Shown here in pieces: positions 15,284-21,708 of a DNA stretch of 22,006 nt. The first letter of the stretch is position 1; the number at the start of each line of letters is the position of its first letter. Source of the stretch: an uncultured Phycisphaerales bacterium (GTDB lineage Bacteria > Planctomycetota > Phycisphaerae > UBA1845 > CAIVHJ01); the NCBI GenBank assembly GCA_903905665.1, contig CAIVHJ010000031.1, positions 1-22,006 of the forward strand, read 5' to 3'. The position numbers and the translations under genes are program-made. The notes beneath the pieces are model-generated. The model ran no database searches and was not told where the DNA came from. It saw only the letters and a list, made by a program, of their open reading frames with translations.

Positions 15284-16472
15284 CTCCATGGCGGAGGCGC
15301 TGGCGCAGGTCAAACGGGAACTGGGTCGTGACGCCGTGATCCTTCGGACTCGTACCATTCGGGACGGGGGATTGTGGGGTGTCGGGACGAGGAACCGGGT
15401 GGAAATCACGGCGGCGGGGAATAATTCTTCATTGCAAACGCGACAGACACCCGATAGCATACGACAAGCGCGGGATGTCCACTTCTCGAAAGCGGCCCTC
15501 GATGCAAAGGGAGTTGCCGTGTCCGCCGCAGGTACCGCACAAGCTCCGTCGCTGGATGTCGTGGTTCGTCAGGAACTGCAGGACATCCGATCCCTTCTCC
15601 TCAATCTGGTTCATCGCCGACGAGGTGAAACCGAATCTTCGACTCCAGCCGCTTTGCGACCGTTTTATCAGCGTTTAATCGAGAATGACGTGGCGGAGGA
15701 ACTCGCCGATCGTTTGATCGAAGACGTTCGTCGATCCGTTCCGGAGAGTCAGTGGAATGACGCGTCGCGGATTCAGGATTGTCTGGTTCAGCGTTTAGCG
15801 GCGAAGTTGTCTCCGGCGTATCCGATTTGTCTTTCCGATCGGGCGGGTCAATGCAAAGTGGTGGCCCTGGTGGGCCCGACGGGTGTGGGCAAGACGACGA
15901 CGGCGGCCAAGTTGGCGGCACATTTTTCCCTGCACGAGAAGAAACGTGTAGGTTTGATCACGATTGATACGTATCGCATGGCTGCGGTGGAACAGATTCG
16001 CACCTACGCACGAATTCTGCGGATTCCGCTGGAAGTCGTGATGACGCCCGACGATTTGAAACCGGCGCTGGATCGATTGCAGAACTGTGATCTGGTAATT
16101 GTGGATACGGTTGGTCGGAGTCAGATGGATGACAGTCGGTTGATGGAGATGAAGCGGTTTCTGGACGTGGTTCGTCCCGATGAAACCCATCTGGTGTTGC
16201 CCGCCCAAAGTGCGCAGGCTGTTTTGTTCAAAACCGTTGAGCAGTTTTCGAAGTTGGGTGTGAATCGAATTATTTTTTCGAAGCTGGACGAAGCCGTGGG
16301 AATCGGCACGATGTTTCATGTGTTGCAGCGCGTGGCGGTCAAACTTTCGTACGTGACGACGGGGCAGAATGTTCCCGACGACATCGAACCCGGAGACGGT
16401 CGTCAAATAGCGCGATGGATTCTGGACGGTGTGCGGAAGTCCACCGCAGAGGTGCCGGAATCTGTTCGATGA
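15246..16472 (+). CDS. flhF: Flagellar SRP-like GTPase FlhF
   Basis: FlhF is an SRP-family GTPase that sets flagellum position and helps recruit the first basal-body parts. The 408-residue product has the FlhF N-terminus (MKVTSQPRIYLADSMAEALAQVKRELGRDAVILRTR), a variable basic/low-complexity B domain (about 60-130), and the NG domain. Visible are the P-loop GPTGVGKTTTAAKLA (210-224), DTYRMAAVEQIRTYARIL (241-258), the G3-like DTVGRS (287-292) and SKLDEAVGIGT (345-355). The G3 motif is normally DTAGR, so Val replaces Ala here. The coding start overlaps flhA by 38 bases, and GGTGGTGA within flhA serves as binding site. It precedes its regulator flhG, the usual pair. Confidence 0.95.
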   Translation: MKVTSQPRIYLADSMAEALAQVKRELGRDAVILRTRTIRDGGLWGVGTRNRVEITAAGNNSSLQTRQTPDSIRQARDVHFSKAALDAKGVAVSAAGTAQAPSLDVVVRQELQDIRSLLLNLVHRRRGETESSTPAALRPFYQRLIENDVAEELADRLIEDVRRSVPESQWNDASRIQDCLVQRLAAKLSPAYPICLSDRAGQCKVVALVGPTGVGKTTTAAKLAAHFSLHEKKRVGLITIDTYRMAAVEQIRTYARILRIPLEVVMTPDDLKPALDRLQNCDLVIVDTVGRSQMDDSRLMEMKRFLDVVRPDETHLVLPAQSAQAVLFKTVEQFSKLGVNRIIFSKLDEAVGIGTMFHVLQRVAVKLSYVTTGQNVPDDIEPGDGRQIARWILDGVRKSTAEVPESVR

Positions 16473-16477
16473 ATCCT

Positions 16478-16502
16478 CCGATTTCGTGTTCGGCGAAATC
16501 GG
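16478..16502. other. Stem-loop just upstream of the flhG ribosome-binding site
   Basis: A 9-bp perfect inverted repeat, CCGATTTCG (16478-16486) and CGAAATCGG (16494-16502), loop TGTTCGG. No T-run follows. It ends 4 bases before GGAGG (16506-16510) of flhG and starts 6 bases after the flhF stop. Confidence 0.55.
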
Positions 16503-16517
16503 CACGGAGGCGATTCT

Positions 16518-17387
16518 ATGATTGCTCTTGAGAAGCGATGGACCGACGATCAGGCGCAGGCATTGCGTGCCATGGTGGAGGAACAAACGCGTGGGGCGCA
16601 ATCGATTGCGATTGTCAGCGGCAAGGGCGGCGTGGGCAAGACGAGCATGGCGATCAATTTGGCGCTGGAACTGGCTCAGCGTGGATTGCAGACGACGCTG
16701 CTCGACGTGGATTTGGGACTTGCCAACGTCGATGTGATGCTGAATTTGTTTTGCCGCAAAAATTTGTCTCACGTAGTGGCGGGGTGTTGTTCGCTGCACG
16801 AAGTTGTCGTGGAGGGACCGGCGGGTCTGCGGATTGTTCCCGGTGCTTCGGGACTGGAAACGCTGGCCAATCTGTCGGAGTTTCAATTGCATCAGTTGTT
16901 GCAGCAGTTTGAGGAACTGGAGTCGCAGTCGGATATTCTGATCATGGATTTGGGCGCCGGGATTTCGCGGAACGTTTTGACGTTGGCCCTGGCGGCGGAC
17001 ATTGTGTTAATGGTGACTACCCCGGAACCGACCGCCGTCGCCGATGCGTATGCGACCATCAAGATGCTTTATCAAAATCAGCGGATGATCGAGGTGGAGG
17101 TTCTGGTCAATTTCGCCGACAGCATGTCGGAGGCCCGGCAGACGTACGAGCGATTGGCGTCGGTGGCGGCCCGATTTCTGAATCTTCCGGTGACGTTCGC
17201 CGGTTATGTGTTGCGGGACGAGGCGGTGTCTTCCGCTGTTCGGAGCCGCCGTCCGTTCGTGATCGAGAACCCGCGATGTCATGCCAGCGTGTGCATTCGT
17301 TCATTGGCGCAGAAATATATTCGCCAGATGCAAAAACCGACGGGTCAACCCGGATTTTTCGCGCGACTGGCGCAGATGTTTCTCTAA
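16518..17387 (+). CDS. flhG: Flagellar number regulator FlhG (YlxH/MinD-like ATPase)
   Basis: FlhG is a MinD-family ATPase that stimulates FlhF GTPase and limits the number of flagella. Of 289 residues, the N-terminal DQAQALRAMV (11-20) is the DQAxxLR element that activates FlhF. Next come the deviant Walker A SGKGGVGKT (34-42), switch I DVDLGLANVDVML (63-75) and switch II IMDLGAGIS (142-150). The last ten residues, FFARLAQMFL, form a hydrophobic helix that probably binds membrane. ATG 16518 follows GGAGG with 7-base spacing. The sequence of this gene is strongly G-rich on the + strand (G 25, C 12 in 16801-16860). A heptamer repeat array starts 2 bases after its stop. Confidence 0.95.
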   Translation: MIALEKRWTDDQAQALRAMVEEQTRGAQSIAIVSGKGGVGKTSMAINLALELAQRGLQTTLLDVDLGLANVDVMLNLFCRKNLSHVVAGCCSLHEVVVEGPAGLRIVPGASGLETLANLSEFQLHQLLQQFEELESQSDILIMDLGAGISRNVLTLALAADIVLMVTTPEPTAVADAYATIKMLYQNQRMIEVEVLVNFADSMSEARQTYERLASVAARFLNLPVTFAGYVLRDEAVSSAVRSRRPFVIENPRCHASVCIRSLAQKYIRQMQKPTGQPGFFARLAQMFL

Positions 17388-17389
17388 TA

Positions 17390-17431
17390 GAGACTGGAGA
17401 TTGGAAACTAGAAACTAGAGACGAGAGAAGA
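17390..17431 (+). repeat. Heptamer repeat array after flhG, six units
   Basis: The longest array: GAGACTG, GAGATTG, GAAACTA, GAAACTA, GAGACGA, GAGAAGA, with exact 7-base phasing over 42 bases. It shares GAGACGA and the GAAACTR doublet with the array after fliG (342-376); bases 17411-17426 and 349-364 agree at 15 of 16. Confidence 0.75.
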
Positions 17432-17499
17432 CGGATACGAATCAGGTGAGGGGTGATTGACTAACGGGTTGTCGGAAACAAACGACGAGGACTTGCCTT

Positions 17500-17799
17500 A
17501 TGGCGCGACGGGTGATGGTCATTTTGGGGCTTTTGGCTTTTGTCGTGGCAATGGTGGGGGGCTTGATCGCGAGAAATCAGCCCGAAACCATCCTGAGTCG
17601 TTCACTGGAGGCGATGGGGGGTTTCTGCGTTCTGGGACTGGTGATTGGGTGGGCTGCCGAACACGTGGTCCGAGAACATCATCAAAAACAGCGTGAAAAA
17701 ATTCTGGGTGCGTCCGAAAAAACTTCTTCCGACCCCGGCCCGGATCATTCCGAAAAATCCAGAAAATCCGAAGCCGGAATTAGCTCCACCATCGTTTGA
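17500..17799 (+). CDS. Small two-helix membrane protein of unknown function
   Basis: I do not recognise this gene. It encodes 99 residues: two hydrophobic segments (about 5-23, VMVILGLLAFVVAMVGGLI, and 38-54, GGFCVLGLVIGWAAEHV) joined by a short charged loop, then a hydrophilic tail rich in Lys, Ser and Glu (about 58-99). This gives a hairpin with both ends probably in the cytoplasm. GAGGA (17487-17491) lies 8 bases before the ATG, and the frame uses the codon style of its neighbours. It occupies the space where the Bacillus operon has che genes, between flhG and the sigma factor. A link to flagella is inferred from position only. An overlapping frame (17457-17696) has no binding site and I reject it. 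Confidence 0.7.
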   Translation: MARRVMVILGLLAFVVAMVGGLIARNQPETILSRSLEAMGGFCVLGLVIGWAAEHVVREHHQKQREKILGASEKTSSDPGPDHSEKSRKSEAGISSTIV

Positions 17800-17827
17800 C
17801 GCCTTCCGATAATTCTTTTGACCCATC

Positions 17828-17843
17828 GAGTTGACCTCAACTC
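17828..17843. promoter_or_regulatory. Operator-like dyad upstream of fliA
   Basis: GAGTTGA-CC-TCAACTC, two perfect 7-bp arms with a 2-base centre, 111 bases before the fliA start. The loop is too small for an RNA hairpin, so a dimeric repressor or activator site is more likely. TCCGATAA at 17805-17812 lies just upstream but lacks a matching -35. Confidence 0.4.
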
Positions 17844-17942
17844 TCACAAGTAATGCCTTCGACGGATTCGTGATTTCGATCATGGTAAATCCCATCGGTG
17901 GTGTCGTTCTGAAAAAAAACGGATTGCTCGCCGAATGCTCAG

Positions 17943-17949
17943 GGAGGAG
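17943..17949 (+). promoter_or_regulatory. Ribosome-binding site that sets the fliA start
   Basis: GGAGGAG directly before ATG 17955. The frame also has a GTG at 17949, but it overlaps the binding site itself and cannot be the start. Confidence 0.8.
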
Positions 17950-17954
17950 TGCAC

Positions 17955-18734
17955 ATGGCATTGGTATTGACCGAGGATGTGGACAAACTCTGGCGCCGTT
18001 ATCATCGTCGTCCGACCGTCGAACTCCGCAACCAGCTCATGGTGATGTATCTGCCGATTGTGCGATTCAGCGCCGATCGAATCTCCGCCAAACTCCCCAA
18101 TGAAGTCGATCCCAACGATTTGATGTCGGCGGGCATCTTCGGCCTCATGGATGCCATTGATTCGTTTGATCTTCGACGCGGCGTCAAATTCGAAACGTTT
18201 TGCGCCCCGCGCATTCGCGGCGCCATGCTCGATGAACTTCGATCCATGGATTGGGTCCCGCGCCTGGTCCGCCACCGCGCCACGCGCATCGAATCGCTGC
18301 GCCGCTCGCTGGAAGTGGAACTGGGCCGCATTCCAACCAATCAGGAGTTGGCGACTCGGATGAATGTTCCGACGGGCGACTTTGAAAAAATCATCCGCGA
18401 CGCGAGCGCTGTGAGCGTGGTCAGTCTGTCCCGAAAGTATTACGAAACCGACTCCAACCGCGACGTTCGTGAAATGGACCTGCTCGAGGATGAGGACAGC
18501 CTGAACCCCGAAACCGAGACGCTCAAACGAGAATTAAAAGACATCTTTGCCCGTCAACTCACCCGAATCGAACAACTCCTCCTGATTCTGTATTATCACG
18601 AGGAAATGACCATGAAAGAGATCGGAGTGACACTGGACCTCTCCGAAAGCCGCGTGAGCCAAATGCATTCCTCCGTCATCACCCGCCTCAAAACCATCAT
18701 GGGTGAACGCCGCTGTGCCTCGGCGGTAGCGTGA
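17955..18734 (+). CDS. fliA: Flagellar RNA polymerase sigma factor FliA (sigma-28/SigD/WhiG family)
   Basis: Directs transcription of late flagellar genes. From ATG 17955 the product has 259 residues. Region 2 is clear: LWRRYHRRPTVELRNQLMVMYLPIVRFSADRI, then DLMSAGIFGLMDAIDSFDLRRGVKFETFCAPRIRGAMLDELRSMDWVPR (about 10-103). Region 3 follows (about 104-165, RIESLRRSLEVELGRIPTNQELATRM). Region 4, with its helix-turn-helix, is about 195-250 (LLILYYHEEMTMKEIGVTLDLSESRVSQMHSSVITRLK). The alternative sigma-28 families are told apart by the RSMDWVPR motif, which is present. It follows a gap with an operator-like dyad. Its codons are C-rich, unlike flhG just upstream. No flgM anti-sigma gene is recognisable in the window. 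Confidence 0.96.
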   Translation: MALVLTEDVDKLWRRYHRRPTVELRNQLMVMYLPIVRFSADRISAKLPNEVDPNDLMSAGIFGLMDAIDSFDLRRGVKFETFCAPRIRGAMLDELRSMDWVPRLVRHRATRIESLRRSLEVELGRIPTNQELATRMNVPTGDFEKIIRDASAVSVVSLSRKYYETDSNRDVREMDLLEDEDSLNPETETLKRELKDIFARQLTRIEQLLLILYYHEEMTMKEIGVTLDLSESRVSQMHSSVITRLKTIMGERRCASAVA

Positions 18735-18822
18735 TTTTGACTCGAACGATGCGACGTTGTGCGGCACTCCCCTCCTTTTTTCGTGACAATTGCATGTGGA
18801 GAGTTCGTTTTCAGCGAGCGGT

Positions 18823-18851
18823 TCAAGTGTTTTGGATTCTACGACCGATAA
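18823..18851 (+). promoter_or_regulatory. Sigma-28-type promoter downstream of fliA
   Basis: TCAAGTGT (18823-18830), 13 bases, then ACCGATAA (18844-18851). The -10 part matches the FliA consensus GCCGATAA at 7 of 8, the -35 part (TAAAGTTT) at 6 of 8; the spacer is 2 longer than in enterobacteria. It ends 33 bases before the next start codon, the right place for a transcription start. Confidence 0.45.
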
Positions 18852-18884
18852 TGGGGATGGGGGAAAAGGGCTGAGGGTACGTTT

Positions 18885-19193
18885 ATGTCCTCTGTTTCGC
18901 CCAATACGCCGATTGCGGGCAGCGGTTACGTCCAGCATGAAGTCGGGCGCGTATTGGAAACGGACCGCAATCAGCAATCCTCGGCGGCGCGAGCGACTGA
19001 ACGAGCGATCGATCACAAGGCTGATTCGGTCGATGAAACCGATAACGACCGCCAGGTCTTTACCGACTCCGAAGGTACCGGAAGTATGGGTCGTTATCTG
19101 GAAGGTGACGCCGAACAAAAGGAAGAAGACAAGCCCGAAGAACCCGATCCCGATGCTCCACCGGATCAAACCCACATCGATCTGCAAGCCTGA
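18885..19193 (+). CDS. Small acidic, probably disordered protein behind a sigma-28-like promoter
   Basis: I do not recognise this gene. The 102 residues are hydrophilic throughout, with no membrane helix or cysteine. The N-terminus (MSSVSPNTPIAGSGYVQHEVGRVLETDRNQQ) could form a short helix. The rest is acidic: the segment EGDAEQKEEDKPEEPDPDAP (about 73-92) is mostly Glu, Asp and Pro, and the protein ends HIDLQA. GAGGGT precedes ATG 18885 with about 7-base spacing. It is directly downstream of fliA and its likely promoter has the FliA type, so it is probably a late flagellar gene. Its size and acidity fit a chaperone or an anti-sigma role, but there is no FlgM signature. A longer frame on the same strand (18790-19332) runs into groEL and lacks a binding site. 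Confidence 0.6.
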   Translation: MSSVSPNTPIAGSGYVQHEVGRVLETDRNQQSSAARATERAIDHKADSVDETDNDRQVFTDSEGTGSMGRYLEGDAEQKEEDKPEEPDPDAPPDQTHIDLQA

Positions 19194-19221
19194 TGGGGCG
19201 GGCCCACATCGAAAAAATCGG

Positions 19222-19263
19222 AATAAAAAAGGGACAAGAAACCCGATGAATGGTTCTTGTCCC
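19222..19263 (-). terminator. Intrinsic terminator of the groES-groEL operon
   Basis: On the - strand, GGGACAAGAA, a 13-base loop and TTCTTGTCCC form a perfect 10-bp stem, followed at once by TTTTTTATT (complement of 19222-19230). It lies 28 bases after the groEL stop codon. On the + strand there is no T-run, so it serves groEL and not the convergent gene. Confidence 0.9.
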
Positions 19264-19291
19264 TGCAGGGATCAAAATCTACGGCTCGGTT

Positions 19292-20908
19292 TTACATTCC
19301 CGGTGTCTTCTTGTCGGTTTCTTTTTCCTTGATTTCGCAGATGGCGGCATCGGTCGTCAGCAGCAGTGAGGCCACGCTGGCGGCGTTTTGCAGGGCGATC
19401 CGCTCGACCTTGGTCGGCGTCAACACGCCCATCTTCATCATGTCGCCATACACCCGCGTCAGGGCGTTGTAACCGAAATTGATGTCCTTGTTCTCGGTCA
19501 CCTTCATCGCCACAATCGAACCGTCCAGACCGCCGTTTTCGGCGATTTGCTTGATCGGCGAGTGCAGGGCGCGTTTGAGAATTTCGATGCCGGTTTTTTC
19601 ATCGCCTTTGGCTTTTTTGGCAGCGGCATCCAGCGCGTCCATGCAGCGCAGCACCGCCACGCCGCCTCCGGGCAGAATCCCCTCTTCCACCGCCGCGCGA
19701 CAGGCATGAAGCGCGTCTTCCACGCGGGCCTTCTTTTCCTTCATCTCCACTTCGGTTGCGGCGCCGACGTGAATCTGCGCCACACCTCCGGAAAGCTTCG
19801 CCAACCGCTCCTCTAGTTTTTCACGATCATAGTCGCTGGTCGTTTTTTCAATCTGGCTCTTGATTTGTTCGATGCGTCCCTTGATGGACGAGGCGCTTCC
19901 ACCACCCTCGATGAGCGTTGTGGTTTCCTTGTCGATTCGAACCAGTTTGGCGGTTCCAAGGTCCTTGAGTTCCAGATTCTCCATCTTGATTCCGAGGTCC
20001 TCAAAAATCGCCTTTCCACCGGTCAGCACGGCGATGTCTTCGAGCATCTCTTTGCGGCGGTCGCCGAATCCCGGCGCCTTCACAGCCGCACACGGCAGAA
20101 TCCCTCGCAGTTTGTTGACCACGAGCGTCGCCAACGCCTCGCCCTCCAGTTCCTCGGCAACGATCAAAAGGGGACGACCGGCCTTGGCCACTTTCTCCAG
20201 AACGGGAATCAAATCCTTGACTGCGCTGATTTTTTTTTCGTGGATCAGGATAAACGGCTTGTCGAGTTCGACCGTCATGTCTTCGGGTTTGTTGACGAAA
20301 TGCGGACTGATGTATCCCTTGTCGAACTGCATCCCTTCGACCAGTTCGACCGTTGTTTCGAGACTCTTGCCTTCCTCCACGGTGATCACGCCGTCTTTGC
20401 CTACTTTATCCATGGCCTGGGCGATGATTTTGCCGATTTCGGCGTCCTGATTGGCGGCACAGGTTCCCACCTGCGCGATCTGGTCGGTGCTCGTCACCTT
20501 GGTCGTCATTTTCTTGAGTTGTTCCACCACGGCATCGACGCCCATCCCGATGCCGAGCTTGAGCTCCATCTCATTCGCACCAGCCGCCACATTCTTGAGG
20601 CCTTCTTCATAGATGGCTTCGGCGTAGATGGTCGCCGTCGTGGTTCCGTCACCCGCCACCGTGCTGGTCTTGCTGGCCACTTCCTTGACCATCTGCGCCC
20701 CCATGTTTTCATAGGGGTCCTCGAGTTCGATCTCCTTCGCCACCGTGACGCCGTCTTTGGTCACCAGCGGCAATCCGAATGACTTTTCGATGACCACGTT
20801 TCTTCCGCAGGGCCCCAACGTCACGCGAACCGCTTTGGCGAGCTGGTTCACACCGCGACGAATCGCTTCGTTGGCTTCCATGTCAAACGCTATTTGCTTC
20901 GCTGCCAT
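19292..20908 (-). CDS. groEL: Chaperonin GroEL (Hsp60)
   Basis: The 60-kDa double-ring ATP-driven chaperonin. The 538-residue product has the ATP-binding motif VTLGPCGRNVVIEKSFGLPLVTKDGVTVAKEI and the block SKTSTVAGDGTTTATIYAEAI, which holds the catalytic Asp equivalent to D87. The second essential Asp (D398) lies in ARVEDALHACRAAVEEGILPGGGVAVL, the family signature. The C-terminus ends KEKETDKKTPGM; the Gly-Gly-Met repeat tail common in proteobacterial GroEL is absent. AAGGAG (complement of 20917-20922) precedes the ATG by 8 bases. It follows groES after 114 bases on the same strand and ends at a strong terminator. It is read against the flagellar cluster, so it is an independent unit. Confidence 0.98.
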   Translation of the reverse strand: MAAKQIAFDMEANEAIRRGVNQLAKAVRVTLGPCGRNVVIEKSFGLPLVTKDGVTVAKEIELEDPYENMGAQMVKEVASKTSTVAGDGTTTATIYAEAIYEEGLKNVAAGANEMELKLGIGMGVDAVVEQLKKMTTKVTSTDQIAQVGTCAANQDAEIGKIIAQAMDKVGKDGVITVEEGKSLETTVELVEGMQFDKGYISPHFVNKPEDMTVELDKPFILIHEKKISAVKDLIPVLEKVAKAGRPLLIVAEELEGEALATLVVNKLRGILPCAAVKAPGFGDRRKEMLEDIAVLTGGKAIFEDLGIKMENLELKDLGTAKLVRIDKETTTLIEGGGSASSIKGRIEQIKSQIEKTTSDYDREKLEERLAKLSGGVAQIHVGAATEVEMKEKKARVEDALHACRAAVEEGILPGGGVAVLRCMDALDAAAKKAKGDEKTGIEILKRALHSPIKQIAENGGLDGSIVAMKVTENKDINFGYNALTRVYGDMMKMGVLTPTKVERIALQNAASVASLLLTTDAAICEIKEKETDKKTPGM

Positions 20909-21022
20909 CTTGTATTCTCCTTGTTGTGGATAATGCTTCGTGTTGTAGGTTGTTATTTCAACGCCTAGTTTTCGACGCTTCCAATTTGTCGTTCATGCGA
21001 GAGAGGTTTCACAAACGATTCG

Positions 21023-21322
21023 TCACGACTCCAGAATCGCCAGAATGTCGGACTCGTCCAAAATCAGATATTCTTTCCCGTTGATCTTGACTTCGCTTCC
21101 GGCGTAACTTCCGAACAAGACCTGATCGTCTCTCTTGACTTGCAGATCGGCGCGCTTTCCGGAATCCAGCAACTTTCCGTCGCCGATCGCTCGAACCGTA
21201 CCGCGACGAGGTTTTTCCTTGGCGCTGTCCGGCAAAACGATCCCGCCGGAAGTCACATCCTCAGCCGCCAGACGCTCCACAATCACCTTGTCACCCAACG
21301 GACGAATTCCCAGTTTGGCCAT
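21023..21322 (-). CDS. groES: Co-chaperonin GroES (Hsp10)
   Basis: Heptameric lid of GroEL. 99 residues, the normal length, beginning MAKLGIRPLGDKVIVERLAAEDVTSGGIVLPDSAKEKPRRGTVRAIGDG. The mobile loop with the GGIVLPDSA motif that docks on GroEL is intact, and the core GDKVIVE, VKRDDQVLFGSYAGSEVKINGKEYLILDESDILAIL is typical. GGAGGAG (complement of 21330-21336) is 7 bases upstream of the ATG, a strong binding site. It is the first gene of the groESL operon. No CIRCE heat-shock element (TTAGCACTC-N9-GAGTGCTAA) is visible upstream, so HrcA control of the usual kind is not supported. Confidence 0.98.
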   Translation of the reverse strand: MAKLGIRPLGDKVIVERLAAEDVTSGGIVLPDSAKEKPRRGTVRAIGDGKLLDSGKRADLQVKRDDQVLFGSYAGSEVKINGKEYLILDESDILAILES

Positions 21323-21349
21323 TGCGATTCTCCTCCACCAACAAAATGA

Positions 21350-21377
21350 AGTATTGGTCTTGATGATACAGGATCAA
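21350..21377 (-). promoter_or_regulatory. Weak candidate promoter for groES
   Basis: On the - strand TTGATC (complement of 21372-21377), 16 bases, AATACT (complement of 21350-21355); each is 4 of 6 to the sigma-70 consensus. Position relative to the groES binding site is reasonable. Confidence 0.2.
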
Positions 21378-21625
21378 AGAAACTCCCGAAAAACAATCCG
21401 CACCATCCGAGTCTCAATTAATATCTCCTGATGGGACAGACTCCTACTCCGAGGTGCTTTCTTTAGCAATGTGAATGCCAAGGTGCGGAAAAAGACGAAT
21501 CGGCGTATTCTTTTGGCTCCGAATGAGATGCGATTCTGTCGTCATTCTGTCCATCGGGTTCCTGCCTGTCAAAAACGCGGTATCGGATCAACGTGTCCCT
21601 GTCACTCTGACAGTTGAGGATTTCC

Positions 21626-21655
21626 GGGTTTGCGTGGTACGGGTTTGTGTGGTCT
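21626..21655. repeat. 15-bp imperfect tandem repeat
   Basis: GGGTTTGCGTGGTAC followed directly by GGGTTTGTGTGGTCT, 12 of 15 identical. Lies in the groES-lipoprotein spacer. Confidence 0.6.
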
Positions 21656-21690
21656 CGGCATCCTGCCGGGGGGTGCAGTGAATTCCGTGT

Positions 21691-21708
21691 TTTCCGGCGC
21701 GCCGGAAA
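21691..21708. repeat. Perfect 18-bp palindrome
   Basis: TTTCCGGCGCGCCGGAAA is its own reverse complement. It lies about 200 bases before the lipoprotein gene. A stem followed by ATGCG, without a T-run, is not a standard terminator; a dimeric binding site or dispersed repeat is possible. Confidence 0.6.

Noticed and set aside
17805..17812. TCCGATAA as a sigma-28 promoter for fliA
   Set aside because: Good -10 but nothing like TAAA at the right distance upstream; kept only as context for the dyad.
18763..18781. Terminator after fliA ending in six T
   Set aside because: The T-run is there, but I find no convincing stem directly before it.
18534..19187. A 217-codon frame on the - strand opposite the end of fliA and the acidic gene
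   Set aside because: Starts with a hydrophobic stretch that looks like a membrane helix, but it overlaps region 4 of FliA, lacks a family signature, and the + strand frames have binding sites.
18790..19332. A 180-codon + strand frame over the acidic gene
   Set aside because: No binding site, runs through the groEL terminator into groEL, and has shuffled basic composition.
21409..21443. GAGTCT and AGACTC as a heat-shock operator before groES
   Set aside because: Only 6-bp arms, 23 bases apart, and no resemblance to CIRCE.
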